Of a DNA stretch of 64,000 nucleotides, positions 1 through 12,000 are shown piece by piece; the first letter of the stretch is position 1, and every line of letters begins with the position of its first letter. Under the pieces are notes generated by a model. That model saw nothing but the letters and a program-made list of their open reading frames with translations. It did no database searches and was not told the DNA's origin. Source of the DNA: Daphnia pulex (taxonomy: Eukaryota > Arthropoda > Branchiopoda > Diplostraca > Daphniidae); the NCBI RefSeq assembly GCF_021134715.1, contig NC_060018.1, positions 4,605,501 through 4,669,500 on the forward strand. Direction: 5' to 3'. The translations under genes were made by a program, and so were the position numbers.

Positions 1-3000
1 GAATCTCATTTGAACTCGATACACGCCGGACAATCAACAGCTCAACAAAGAACACCGTCTCCATCTCTCCGCTGCGTCGACCTGAATGCCTTCAGTTCTT
101 CAATCAAGTCGGATCCGTTTTTAAATACCAATTCCGCCAAACATTCGTTGCCGCACATCTCACTGGGGACGTTCAACATGTCTTCATCGTCGCCGGCTTC
201 TTCGCCTCCGCAGGTCCGGCAGGCCTCTTCCGCCGCTCCGTCGTCCCGCAACGGACTCGTCGGACTCTCCAAAGTCGGCCGTCACCGACCGGTTGTGCGT
301 AGTCAAAGCTCGCGGATCTCACTCTTACGCCAACCGCCGCCCAGCGCGTCCAGTCTCAACAGCGGGACCGACGAAGAACATTTCTCCATGCCCGAAAGGT
401 AAAAACAAAAAAATGGCTCATCTTTTGGCTAATTCATTGAATTCAAATTCATGTGTCATTAATGATCTACCGCACTGCCGCACAGGTACGTGGAGTACCG
501 CGGTAGGAGCTGCAGTCGCTGTTGGTGGTGGATCCCGTTCACCGTCATCACCTCAATCATCGTTGCATCTGCCGTCTTCTGGTTCTGGCAACCTTATGGT
601 CACTATCTAAACACTATTTTTCCTTTTTTCTAATTGAATGTTGCCCAATATTCGCAATTGGCGTGAACGACGTGCCAAAGTGATAACTGGAGCACGCGTA
701 ACCTAATTGTCAGTTTGCCTATAGCCGATCTTTCTTCTGCAACCTATTGCATAAAGAAACGAAGCACTCCAAAATAAGCTAGTTGACTGTCCGCCCAGCA
801 GACTAATGGGATCAGGGGTGTCGTGTCGGCCCCATTCGCTCTGTCGGCTTCTCTCTCTCTCTTGCAAAACTCCAGACTCCGACATTGTCCATACAGTATA
901 TTACAACGGGGCCATTATTTGGCAGTTTGCGATGAAGACGAGAGGCCTTCCGCTCTCGTCACTTGTGATTTTCGTTTGAACCAAAGTCGATAATTCATTA
1001 ACCTATTACTCCCCGTCAAAGTTGCACCCGTTCGACTAGTCGTTGATTTCAATTTATTTGTCGTTAATTTTCATTCCGTTAGAAGCGATATGTATATCCT
1101 ACCCCTCCCCGTTTGTATGTTTTCTCGTCGAGCGTGTTGTTGACAAACTTCGGAACAACGTCTCAATCTAATGGGCAAAACCCGACAAATGTCGCATGTG
1201 TTTTTTCCCCCCTCTCTCTTCAGTTGGCAACCTAGCCCAGTCAAACAATAGAGCACGCACGACCAGCTCTAATTCTGACTATCTATATATACATGTATGA
1301 ATATACTGGACTGCTTAGCCGTTGAATAGGGGGAGGGCAAGAGGATCTTCTTTTTCTTTTTGAAGTCGTTATACTTCTTGTTTAGCGGGGCATCGCTGTT
1401 GATTTATGGCCCACGTCTCGCAGTTTGCGAGGAAGCCTTGCCAAAGCGAGTATAGGTTGGGCCATTAGAACCGTGTCGGTTCCATTGGCATTAGCAAAAG
1501 AAATCGCGACTCGGAAACAAGTCAAATAAAAATCTAGAGCTGAAATATTTATCTCTGATCGTAAAACTTTGTGACTTTTGATATTTTGTTTTGAAAAATA
1601 AAACTGATGCCTTCATGTGACTGAGTGAAACCTTTCTTATTTGTGAAAAATTCAAAACTGCAGGATTGTTTGGCAATTATGAAGATGCGAGCGCCGCATT
1701 GCCGGAAGACCAGCATCAGGGCGAGCTGTGCACGACTCCGGCCTGTGTGAGAGCGGCAGCGCGTCTTCTGGCCCGTCTCGATCCGTCGGTTGATCCCTGT
1801 ACCGATTTCTACCGATTCTCTTGCGGCCGCTTCCTGGAAACGTACAGCGTTCCCGATGACTCTAATCAGCTTTCAACTCTACAAGAAATGCAGGACGAAA
1901 TGCTACTTAATACTCGAAGTCGGTTGATAACCATCCAAACCTTGGATTATTGTCCTTTTTAAAAAATTCACGATCCGCTTTATGATTTGATGATTGCATG
2001 TCTGAATCTTTGTGTGTGTGTGCAGAAGTGTTGGAACAGCCGCACGATGGCGATGCTAACGTCAACGGATCGGTTCGGAAAATCAAAGATTTCTACGCTT
2101 CGTGTATGAGTCCGCGTAAGTCCAACCTCAGCTCGCCTTTCTTCTCTTATCTTTCTTTCAAACAATCAGTTGTCGTTTGACATTCCCGAAAAAGAATTCC
2201 ATTTTCAATCCTTCCTTCTTTTTTGTTCCTCGTCGCTGGTTTGAGGCGAGCGACAAGTCAGTGAAACTGACTTCTTTGAAACTAAGTCGAGTGAAGGAAG
2301 CTGCATGGGTCCCTCCTGGCATTTGCATTTGGTTAAATGATGAATTGTGTGATGTGCATGTTATGTATTATGATGTTGTACTGTTTTGTATTTGTCGTGC
2401 CGGCTGCATGATGGACTCTTTCTTGTTTTCCGACTTTCCGCTGGATGGTCAACATTGCCGGCTGGCTGATGATGACTGATGGCAGATTTGGACGATGCGG
2501 ATTTTGGCGACGTCAGGGACTTGCCACTGTTTGCTTTTCTACAGCCGGGTGAATTAGGCGCTTGGCCTTTGCTGATGCTCGAGCCCGGCGACCGTCCGCA
2601 CGATCATGCGTCACTCGAGCACCTGATCGGGACCCTGGCCGCCCTCCAAGTTCACAGTTTCGTCGACATTTACGTCACGCAAGACGAACGAAACTCGTCC
2701 CAGTACATCCTCCAGGTATAGTATTAGGTATATATTAAAAGTCCCTGTGCGTAAAGAAATTTATGTGCAGGGTCGTCCCACTTTCGTTTTCACTATTTAT
2801 TTTAGTCCTTGTCAAATATAGTGCGACGTACATTCGCACGAATTTTCCGCAAGAGTTTATGAAAAAGTTGTACCCCCACCCTTATGACTCGGTCGGGGGA
2901 TTGCGCAAAAGTTTTTTTTTTTTTTTAATTAAATTTATTCTTCTAAATCTCTTTGTGTTTGAACAGTTTTACAAAGGTGAACCGCTGATGGAGAAAGACT

Positions 3001-6000
3001 GGTATGACGTGAGCAAGAATTCATATCAATATACTTGAGGCCGTTAGGCCGTTCTTGAGGCCGTCAGGCCGTTCTTGAGGCCGTTAGGCCGTTCTTGAGG
3101 CCGTCAGGCCGTTCTTGAGGCCGTTAGGCCGTTCTTGAGGCCTTCAGGCCCGCTATGCCGTCAGGCTAGGTTGGGACCACTCTGCTGTCATATATAGCAA
3201 AGCTGTTGAGAGTTGGGACCGCTTTACTATATATAAGCAAAGCGGTCCTGACAGCACTTTGCTATATATGACAACAGAGTGGTCCTAACCTAGCCTGACG
3301 GCATAGTGGGCCTGACGGCCACAAGAACAGCCTGACGGCCTCAACAACGGCCTGACGGCCAATAAAAAATTTTAGGTAATATACCTACAATTTTAGGTAT
3401 GACGTGAGCAAGAACGAAACGGTGGCCAGACATTCACGCTGCCTCCGCTCCTATCGCAATCTCATGGAGGAGACTATTCTTCTGCTGAGCGGCGGTCGGC
3501 GTGAGCCACTTGACGAACTCGACGATATGCTGGCCTTTGAGGCGCGCTTTGCCAAAGTAACTCTCTATCCTTTCCTTGTTTGTCTAATTCAATTGTTGTC
3601 ATCTATTTTAGTCGCATTCCGACTAGATTTCCAATGTTTGAACTTGATGCCGCGATAATCCCACTTTTGAATAGTTTGTAACTTCAAAGTTTGGAAATAA
3701 AGAGGGATTTGGGTTTTCATTGAAAGGACGAGGCTGCAGTCCGTGTCTCTCTGGCATGACGGATTTGAATATGTACATTCATATCGTGGAATCGATCTTC
3801 TTTTTATCTCGGAGAGTTCGTTGTTTGCGCAACTTCAATTCCCCCTCTTTATTTCCCCTTTTTTCTTACCCTCTCATTTTCCATTCTCATTTTACACCGG
3901 GGTTTATGCAGTCAAAAAGAATAGAATAACAGAGCGAAAACTTTGCAGATAACTAGATGCAGGAGTGTTGTTTTTTCGGTCCTTGCCTTTTTCTGTTCCA
4001 GCCAAATTCTCACCATGATCGTAGTAGTAAACCAAGAGTCCGGAAAATGCGACTCTACGATGTCGTCAGCTGTCTTCTTATTTCATTTCTTTTTTATATC
4101 GCTGTCTTTTGTTTCCCTCTCTCGTTTCCCCTCTTTTATTTGAGAAAGAGAGAGTCAATTTTGGTTTTGGTTTGATTATAGATTTCCAGCAATTTCTGCG
4201 CCGATGGTGACTTCATGTTAGATCCGACGAGCGATTCGAACCGCACCGGCACCAGCAGCGAAGATCTAGAGAACTCCGCCTTTCATCAGGACGTCGTCGT
4301 CGATCACCGCTTGAGCCTCCATGACATGGATGCCCAATTTCCTGCGGTAAATAAGCAAAACAATGTTCAGACGGGGTTTGCCTTTTTTCCCTTATCAGAA
4401 ATCTTTGTTGTTGTATGATCAACTTTTAGAGCGTGTGGTTTCGTTTCGGGTGACAGTTTTGGCCAGACAGTCGAGACTGCTGTCTACCCTGGCTTATTTT
4501 TCACATTTGATTCTTGGTGTCTCTCTCTTTATCTATAGATATGTAAACATAGAGGGAAATTGAATGCTTGATTTCAATTTTCTTTTATCGATCTGCTTTC
4601 GACGTCACCTTGTGAATGTATCCAATCTTTTTTTTTTTTCTGGGCTGGAAATGTCTCAACACGAAATTCTCGATTGAATCACCTTCAATTTTGATGAAAC
4701 TGAATTGAATACTGGAGTTAACTCGGGTAAAAGAAGCGGTTGCGTCCTTGCCAAGTAGGGCGACCTTTTTCGTTGGGCTCGGCTGATTCTTATCTTCATT
4801 CCTGCCTTCTTTATCTCTATTGATTGATTTATTTTCTCGCATATTTTTCTTCCATCCGGTAACTTTGTCATTAATTAGTGCCCGTATAGGCGAACCCAGC
4901 GGCGTCAGCCGTACACGGAACCGACCGTCCTCCTTCGTCGTTAACGACACTATGCAGCATGCACAGTTACAAAGATCCGGCGCCGACGCGTCGCTTCGTG
5001 GCTATCTTTAGAAAACTTGGACAAAACCTGCTTGATGAACTCTTTTGACTTTTTTATTTATTTTTATTTTTTAACAAACACACACACTGCAACGAGCTGG
5101 CTCCATCTCCACCTAATTCTTAAGACCAGTTTTGAGGCTTACGCGATCAGAGAAAATGTCATGCTGCAACAAAATATTCAATGGGCTGTGTATCAGAGAG
5201 GAGTTTATGGGACGAATTTATATGTCTCGTCGCAATCCGCTTCCCGTCTGGCAGACTAGGCGAAAGAAGAGCTGTGCGTGTTATGTCCAGGCGAAACTTA
5301 CTGATTGGATTCGTGAAAAACAGATTAACTGGACAGCAGCCGTGGAGACACTTCTCCGAGCCACCGGATTAAACGAGCAGGATCGGTCGGCTCTCCTGTT
5401 GTCCGACATGCCAGTCAGTCTGCAGTGTCGTGATTTTCTACCCGAGCTAAGCACGCTTCTCAGCACTACACCGACCAGGTAGCAGCGTAGTTGTTAATAG
5501 TTTCTCAATACCCAACCGTGTAACTTTCACAATTCTTTTCTTTTTATTTGGTTTCTATCTTTTTTTGTAATTTCACAATTTAAAAGGACCGTAACCAATT
5601 ATTTGATATGGCGATTCGTCTTCAAATCGATGCCTCTTATTACCACCCGTTTCCAGAAAATGTGGACCAACTTTAAACAAAGCGTGCCCAATTTGGGTGA
5701 AGAGCGCATTTATCTCACGAGGTTCGTATCTTTTTTCTTTCTTTTTTTAAAAATTCCCAAATGAGCTCTCAGCCAAATGCGGAAGTCGATGATGATCGTC
5801 CCTAATGTGTCTGGCTGGCTTGACTTATAGGTGGAAGCAGTGCGTCGCGCTGGTGAACGAAGGTTTCGGATTAGTAGCCGCACATCTTTACGTAACCAAA
5901 ATGGCCTCAAATTGGACGAATACCTGGGTATTTATTCATTTGGAAAAGACAAAAAAAATGTGTGTTGTTTGGTATTCGATCTTCAAAGTGCTTGCTAAAC

Positions 6001-8002
6001 AAACTGTAGATATTGCAGCTGATCGACGAACTGAAAGAAGCTTTCGGCGCAAGCATCGCCCGCCAAAAGTGGATCGAAGAGGAGATGACGCTGCGTCTGC
6101 TGGAGAAAGTAAACTAGTTTCAAATTTATTATTGACTGCTTTTTTGCCATTTTGTAATATCCCACGAGATAGCGCTGGTAATGAGAAGGCAGTGAGCGTG
6201 ATGATGAATCTTTTCCGGTCCCCGTGTTTTTTCTAGTTGGAGGCAATGGGCTCCAAGATTGGCTATCCTAACAAAATTCTCAACTTGACTCAATTGGATC
6301 TCGATTATCACGAGGTATGGGCATATTCCTGGAAAATTATTATGGCAGCTAGGAAACAGATTGATTGACTTTTGTTTCATATTTTTACTTTAAACTGGAA
6401 AATCGCCCTTTTTTCTTTAGCTGCACATTGACAATGGACACATTTTCTTCAACGTTATGCGCATAAGGCGTCACGAAGTCTGGCGCGAAATTCAAAAAGT
6501 CTTCCAGCCACCGCCCGAAGAGAAGTACGTATTGTATAACAATAGCCAAGCCTTCATTTTGTGTCTGACTGCTTATGCTGCTAAAATGTGCTTGATTAAA
6601 TTTCCAGGGAATGGCTAGTTCAACCACTGGTCGTCAACGCCTTTCACAATCCGTCGACCAACGAGATCAGTTAATAATGATTCCCCCCTCCTTTTTTGAA
6701 ATAATATTCGCACGCACACATTTCTCGTCTCATTTCTCAAATCCTTTTTCTCTTGTCTCGTTTTCGTCGAATTAGTTTTCCCGTTAGGAATCCTTCGCGA
6801 GCCTTTCTTCAACCTAGACCTACCAAGGTAAATTTCATCACGATTCGCAGCAGCAACTAATATCCTGTTAATGAAGTAATAATGAGCTTTATTCACTTGT
6901 CAATTCCAAGATATATGACATACGGCAATCTGGGCGTCGTGATCGGCCATGAAATTGTTCACGGATTCGACGTCAACGGTATGTCCATCAAATCTCTCTC
7001 TCTCTCTGTCGCAGTTTCTGACTGATTGAAATCTGATTGAATTTCTGTCTTGTTCGTTGCTTTTAATGAAAAGGACGGAGATACGATCGACATGGCAACA
7101 TGACTCAATGGTGGAGCGAGTCCTTGATGCGCGAGTTCAGTCAGCGGGCTGACTGTTTCATCCAGCAGTATGCCGCCTTCACGATTGACCACATCGATAA
7201 ACCGGTTAGTGTCCTCCCTATACAGTATACGCATTCTGATCAATCGCTCCTACTCTTCTTTGTTGTCTGAAATTGCGCCTGCGATCTTGATATACGTCGA
7301 TGAGTTTGCGCAAGTCGGGAAGCGGCGGGTGGAAGTGACGGAATAGTTTCGTTTATTTAGGAGGGAAGGGCTTCCGGCCCGAGTTATTTGATTATCTTGA
7401 AAGCATCCCAACTAATTTAACTTTTGATTCCAAGCGAGATTTTGAGTGTCGTGAAATGCATGCTTGGCGTTTGACTGGATTTCGTGAGCGTCATTAAGGA
7501 AACGAGGCTTTTTATGACGAAAAGTAGCACATCACATTATATATGAATAAAATTCCGGTAATTTCTGTCGTCAAAGATTGACGGAAACAGAACATTAGGC
7601 GAAAACGTTTGCGACAGCGGCGGACTTGCCCACGCCTGGACCGCTTATAAATCAAATTCAAAGTCTGGAGGTGAAGAGATCCGCAGCCCAGAATATCGAC
7701 TGCCGGGTGTCAACTACACCGACGATCAGCTTTTTTTCATCACTTACGGACAGGTTTCTACGGCGACTTTCTTTTTCTCACTACTTTGTATTTGATACCG
7801 TCTTTTGTGTCTGGATTTACAATAGATCTGGTGCGAGGTGCTGAATGGTGACGGCTACGAGAAGTACACAAAAGAGGCTCACAGTCCGGGGAAATATCGT
7901 GCAAACGGCGTCCTTCAGAACAGTCCTACTTTCTCTCAAGTTTTCAATTGTCCACTCGACAGCCCGATGAATCCAGCCAACAAGTGCCAACTCTGGAGCT
8001 AA
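1..8002 (+). CDS. M13 zinc metallopeptidase, neprilysin/endothelin-converting-enzyme type (5' partial, ~20 exons)
   Basis: Type II membrane endopeptidase that cleaves small extracellular peptides. Modelled exons: 1-398, 486-598, 1664-1918, 2026-2115, 2486-2715, 2967-3001, 3397-3556, 4182-4346, 5291-5478, 5587-5721, 5831-5927, 6019-6108, 6237-6314, 6421-6524, 6608-6669, 6776-6827, 6911-6978, 7074-7204, 7577-7753, 7826-8002; all phases agree and give about 934 codons. The frame is open to base 1, so the start is probably upstream. Order: Ser-rich cytosolic tail, one hydrophobic signal anchor (about 520-590), Cys-rich start of the ectodomain (DPCTDFYRFSCG), NAF near 6640, zinc site HEIVH at 6948-6962, third zinc ligand in GENVCD at 7601-7615, HSPG with the catalytic His in the last exon, and a C-terminal CQLWS close to the family's CxxW ending. 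Catalytic residues are intact. It is longer than typical neprilysin (about 750 aa) because of the N-terminal tail. The weakest splice is the donor after 1918. Confidence 0.9.
599..1663 (+). other. Intron 2 of the M13 peptidase gene
   Basis: Non-coding; bounded by GT at 599 and CAG at 1661-1663. Nothing recognisable inside. Confidence 0.7.
3034..3148. repeat. 20-bp tandem repeat, about 5.5 units
   Basis: Five full 20-bp units beginning CTTGAGGCCGT start at 3034, 3054, 3074, 3094 and 3114, with a partial unit from 3134. They alternate TTAGG and TCAGG, implying a 40-bp higher-order unit. Related units occur in inverted orientation at about 3305-3360. Confidence 0.9.
3148..3357. repeat. Long imperfect inverted repeat inside the insertion
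   Basis: The stretch with GCCGTCAGGCTAGGTT and GGACCACTCTG near 3155-3185 returns as its reverse complement near 3278-3302. A smaller hairpin sits at the centre, with arms GGACCGCTTT near 3218 and AAAGCGGTCC near 3238. The folded RNA would bring the two ends of the insertion together. Confidence 0.8.
3557..4181 (+). other. Intron of the M13 peptidase gene
   Basis: Pyrimidine-rich non-coding sequence between the exons ending at 3556 and starting at 4182. No other feature seen. Confidence 0.7.
4347..5290 (+). other. Intron of the M13 peptidase gene
   Basis: Non-coding, between exons 4182-4346 and 5291-5478, ending in a good CAG acceptor. No other feature seen. Confidence 0.7.
7205..7576 (+). 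other. Intron of the M13 peptidase gene
   Basis: Non-coding, between the exon following the HExxH exon and the exon with the GENxxD zinc ligand. Nothing recognisable. Confidence 0.65.
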
Positions 8003-9050
8003 TGACGCAAGTCACAAACCTTCCAGGTCGTTGACATCAGAACAAAGGCTTTTTTTTTTTAATTTTTAAATACTCTTGCTCGTCTGTCGGGTCTAGAAAT
8101 GGTTGTCGAAAATCATAGATTATTATCATTCTTTCCTGTATAGTCGATCCTAATCAACTAAAATCAAGTTCAAATTTTTTGTATCATGCGACATATTTTC
8201 AATCATATGTATACGACGTCGGTCACCCAAATGTCACTTTCTTGTCTCGGAAGACAAACCAGTCAGAAAGTTTTCAATGCGCACAAAGTGTCATGCTACT
8301 CTCAAGTATTTTCTTCTTGCTCTCTTTATAATCTTCAATTCTAATACTTCGCAATCCTCATGTTAGTTTGATTTTTATCATATAAAAAAATATATAGTGT
8401 GTAATTATATTTCTAAAACCGTGAAATGCCGCAATTTCTCCTTCGTCACTCCATGGCTGACATTATCGGTCTATTTTTTGGTTTGGTTTGGTTTCTTGGT
8501 GAAATTCTAAAAGCGAAAACCCTAAATGTGTTTAAGTATTGCATTAGTCGCAAGTTGTCTCTGTCATGGTATTTTATCCTCTTAGTTTTTGAATTTCGTG
8601 AAATATAATAACCGTCTCACATATCTCGGACTTTAAACCAAAACGAAACGTAAACTCTCAATTATAAACGGTATATTGTAGATTTCAGATGTGCGTGTCA
8701 AGGGTGCAAATAACGAATTCGATGAGCAAAAAGAAAAAGACAATCGTCGGAACTTTTCGGAGGTCTACGAAGAAGAAATACGAAAAACAACAATCAATGT
8801 CGCAGTTGTAATAATATGCGGGGTAAAGAAAATAGTGGGAAAAGAGTTGAAACGTCCAAGTAGTTGTCGACAGGAAGAGTAACGGGTGATGAAAGATTGC
8901 GCCCTTTGTTTTTTTTCCGCGGTGATGGCACTAATTTTAACTACAATGAAGTTTCCAAAATGTTTGACACTGGGCTTGAATTGAAATGGATGTTCAGTTG
9001 TCAACGACGTATTAAGAAAAAGGAGGGGAGGGGATACAATCTCGCAAGGG
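8003..9050. other. Intergenic region between two convergent genes
   Basis: AT-rich sequence holding the 3' ends of the M13 peptidase gene (+) and the TPS gene (-). No convincing coding sequence or RNA gene seen. Confidence 0.6.
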
Positions 9051-12000
9051 CTAATGTCCGATTACAGTGATGGAGTCCTGAGAATGGTGACACAAGGCAG
9101 CTTTGAAATTGTTACTGCTGCGAAGTAGTCCAGCAGCGGCGGCTTTGCTCAAAACAAAATTCGAATTTCTGGAATTGCGCCGCCGCCGCTTGCTCACGAG
9201 GGTCGTATCGACGAGATCCGTCTGCTCCTCGTCAGAGGAGGCGTTTTCCGATTCGTGAATGCAGGTGATGAGAAAGCTGGCAGTGAATCCCACCAAAGGA
9301 GATGGAACCACCGCTCGTTGGTCGAGCTTATCTTCGATCCAGTGTAGCAACGACTGGACGGCTTCAGGATCGGTCAGTCGGTAATTGGCTGCCGACTTGT
9401 AAACGGGCACCCTGGACACGCGGAAGGTACAGGCGAGGCCACTCAAGGCCTCCATGACTTCTTCGTCGGTGTCGTCGTCACCGGCGTAGAGAATTCGAAC
9501 TCGTTCCGGCCCACCGACCCGTTGTGGCCAGTCGACGCCGTACGTGGTTCGCATAATGTAGAGAGAAGCCCGGCCTTTGTCCCACGGAACGGGAGGACGA
9601 GCTTCAATGGCCATCTGCGTGTGATGCGGATAGAATCCGTGCTCGCGGAATAACTGGACGGCCCTCTGCACCAGCGAGTCGCGGCGCTCGGGAGACGACA
9701 CCGCTCGATAATGGTATGTTAACAGGGCGCCCTTGTTTTCCACCCAGGCTCCATTAGTGCAGACTTCCATCTAACCAAATGAATTTTTAATCGGCAACCA
9801 ACCAAAACTAATGGAAAGAAGCAGAAAAAATCAATTGCAAAGGACACCACCAACCTCTAGGGCCGGAAGAAGATTTTGCAATCGGATTTGATGGTCCGTG
9901 GGAACTGGATGGATGAAGCGCGATCCTGTAGAGACAAAGACAAATATGTTTCCAACACTCTGCCATCACAAAATGACTTTTTTCTTTTATTTAGCCAATA
10001 CCATCAGGATGAAGGATTTCCAATCCTTGGGAGCCTGCATAGGTGATTCCATCGATGGCCACCATTTTGCGGAGATTGTCGAGCGATCGCCCTGACATGA
10101 CGCAGACGGAAACGGACGGCATTTGTGAAAGGTGAGTCAAAACGCGTCGGGTCTCGGTCGACATTATCGCCAGATCCGGATGACTAACAATGGGTGCTAA
10201 TGTTCCGTCATAGTCCAAAAGGAGATTGAGTTTAGTGGAATCTTCAATGTATTCTGTCAGATAAGATTGGTAGCCGTAGTCGACGGGGATCGACGAAGGA
10301 GGTCCCGTAATGGCACACTCGACTAGCTGCATTTCTTTCAAGAAGCTCGCCATCCAGTAGTCGACATCCATGGAGGATTCGCGTGAACGTAAAAGTTTCA
10401 TTCGACGCTGCCGTTCATCTACGTCCATAATCAAGGCCTTGTGGATCATTTCCGACACCATATCCACCTCGTAGGGATTGACCAGCAGAGCTTCACGCAT
10501 GGTGCCACCGGCTCCAGCGAAAGGCGAGAGGATCAACACACCCGTTTCGTTAATTTGGCAGGCGACAAACTCTTTAGCCACCAAATTCATTCCGTCGCGT
10601 AACGGCGTGACCAACGCAACGGCCGAATCGCGATAAAAAGCGGCCAAGTTGTCCTGTTAATATTTTCCGAAACGATCCCGTTAGCTCAAATTTGTTAACG
10701 ACATCACAAAAGAGACCCAAGTAGGTACCTGCGAGATGCAGCCGTAAATGTATCGAATGGGTGACCAGTCAGCGGTGGAGAAACGGCCATTAATGCGGCC
10801 AACCAATTGATCAATCTCCTCTTTCAGTGCTTTGTACTCCCTGACGTCCGTGCGCGACGGGACGGCGATTTGCATCAGAACGACACGTTCCAAATGCTCC
10901 GGATGACGCTCCAGCAGCCTTTCGAACGCTTTGATGCGTTGGACCAATCCTTTTGTGTAGTCGAGTCGATCCACTCCCAACACGACTCGTTCGTCTTTCA
11001 TCACCTTTTTTTTTATCATTTATATCAAGTGACACATTGGTTATCGTTTGAAGCAGGAAATGCACATCTGCTGCTGTCCAATGCGACAATACTTACTCGA
11101 GGTGCTTTAAAGGCCAGCTGCTGGAAATGATTGAAAGGAATTCCAATAGGAAGAGGCCGAACGTGAACGGTGCGATTGTCGTATTCCACGTTGCCATTGG
11201 CGTGATCGACCCGACATCCCAAACGGCGTTGGCAACATTCGATGAAATTGGTGCAGTAGTCATCGATGTGGAAGCCAACCATGTCACAAGCTATTTGCAA
11301 TAAAAAAAGAAAAATGTTTCAATTTTGAAATGGCCCATTCAGTTTGCACACAGCATGAGAGAGTAGAATTGCCCAAATGTTTTTACAACTATAATCATTT
11401 TTTTTAACGGTATTATTTGTTTACGTTCTTGAAAAATAACTATCAGCACCTATAAAACACTGATAAGGTGCAATTTAAAAATTATGTTATGTGTATACTG
11501 TATTTTGAAAAAGTTATGGAAAATTGCAACGCCGGCTAATTGCCAAAGTGAGGCAGCAGAACACCACATTATTTGGTGTCTTCCTGCTGGTATTGTTAGT
11601 AATGTTTTTTGGCCAGTTGTCCACGAGGCACGAGCATTGGCGTTGAAAAACCAATTTTGCAAAGCTGCAATCCACCGTTACTTTTTTTTTAGTGCATTGA
11701 AATAAAAACACGCGATGGCAACATGTGGTACTATTTTCCTCAACCAGTGATATGCATAAAATAACGATTTCTTTTTCAAGTGAACGTTCACCAACAAAAG
11801 TGACCTCGAGGAAAAACTGGAAATCTTTAAGGCTTGCAAGGAAAACCATCCATGAGAAGTAAGTTACTAATTTAACGTGTTATTTGCTTTTTTGCCAAGG
11901 GTCGAGCATAGATTTCATTTTTGCACAAAGTAGCAGTCGACATTTTTACCCAACGTTTTCAAAAGAATTCAGGGCTTGTTTTGTTTATCGAATATTATTT

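Larger units (their letters stand above)
3002..3396 (+). mobile_element. Insertion in an M13 exon, spliceable as an introner-like new intron
   Basis: A 19-bp sequence (GGTATGACGTGAGCAAGAA) occurs at 3001-3019 and again at 3396-3414, bracketing 376 bp of foreign sequence. Read through, the insert gives an in-frame stop. The GT inside the first copy gives a donor after 3001, and the insert's last A plus the first G of the second copy makes an AG acceptor at 3395-3396. Splicing these restores the codons DWYDVSKNE exactly. The insert consists of a tandem array, a long imperfect inverted repeat and a nested hairpin. It carries no coding sequence. Class unknown. Confidence 0.85.

Noticed and set aside
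2763-3038. 91-residue frame running into the insertion
   Set aside because: Only the last part (FYKGEPLMEKDWYDVSKN) is exon; the rest is intron, and the end is the insertion-induced stop.
3034-3148. CRISPR-like regular repeat array
   Set aside because: The 20-bp units are contiguous without spacers and sit in a eukaryotic exon insertion; it is a tandem repeat.
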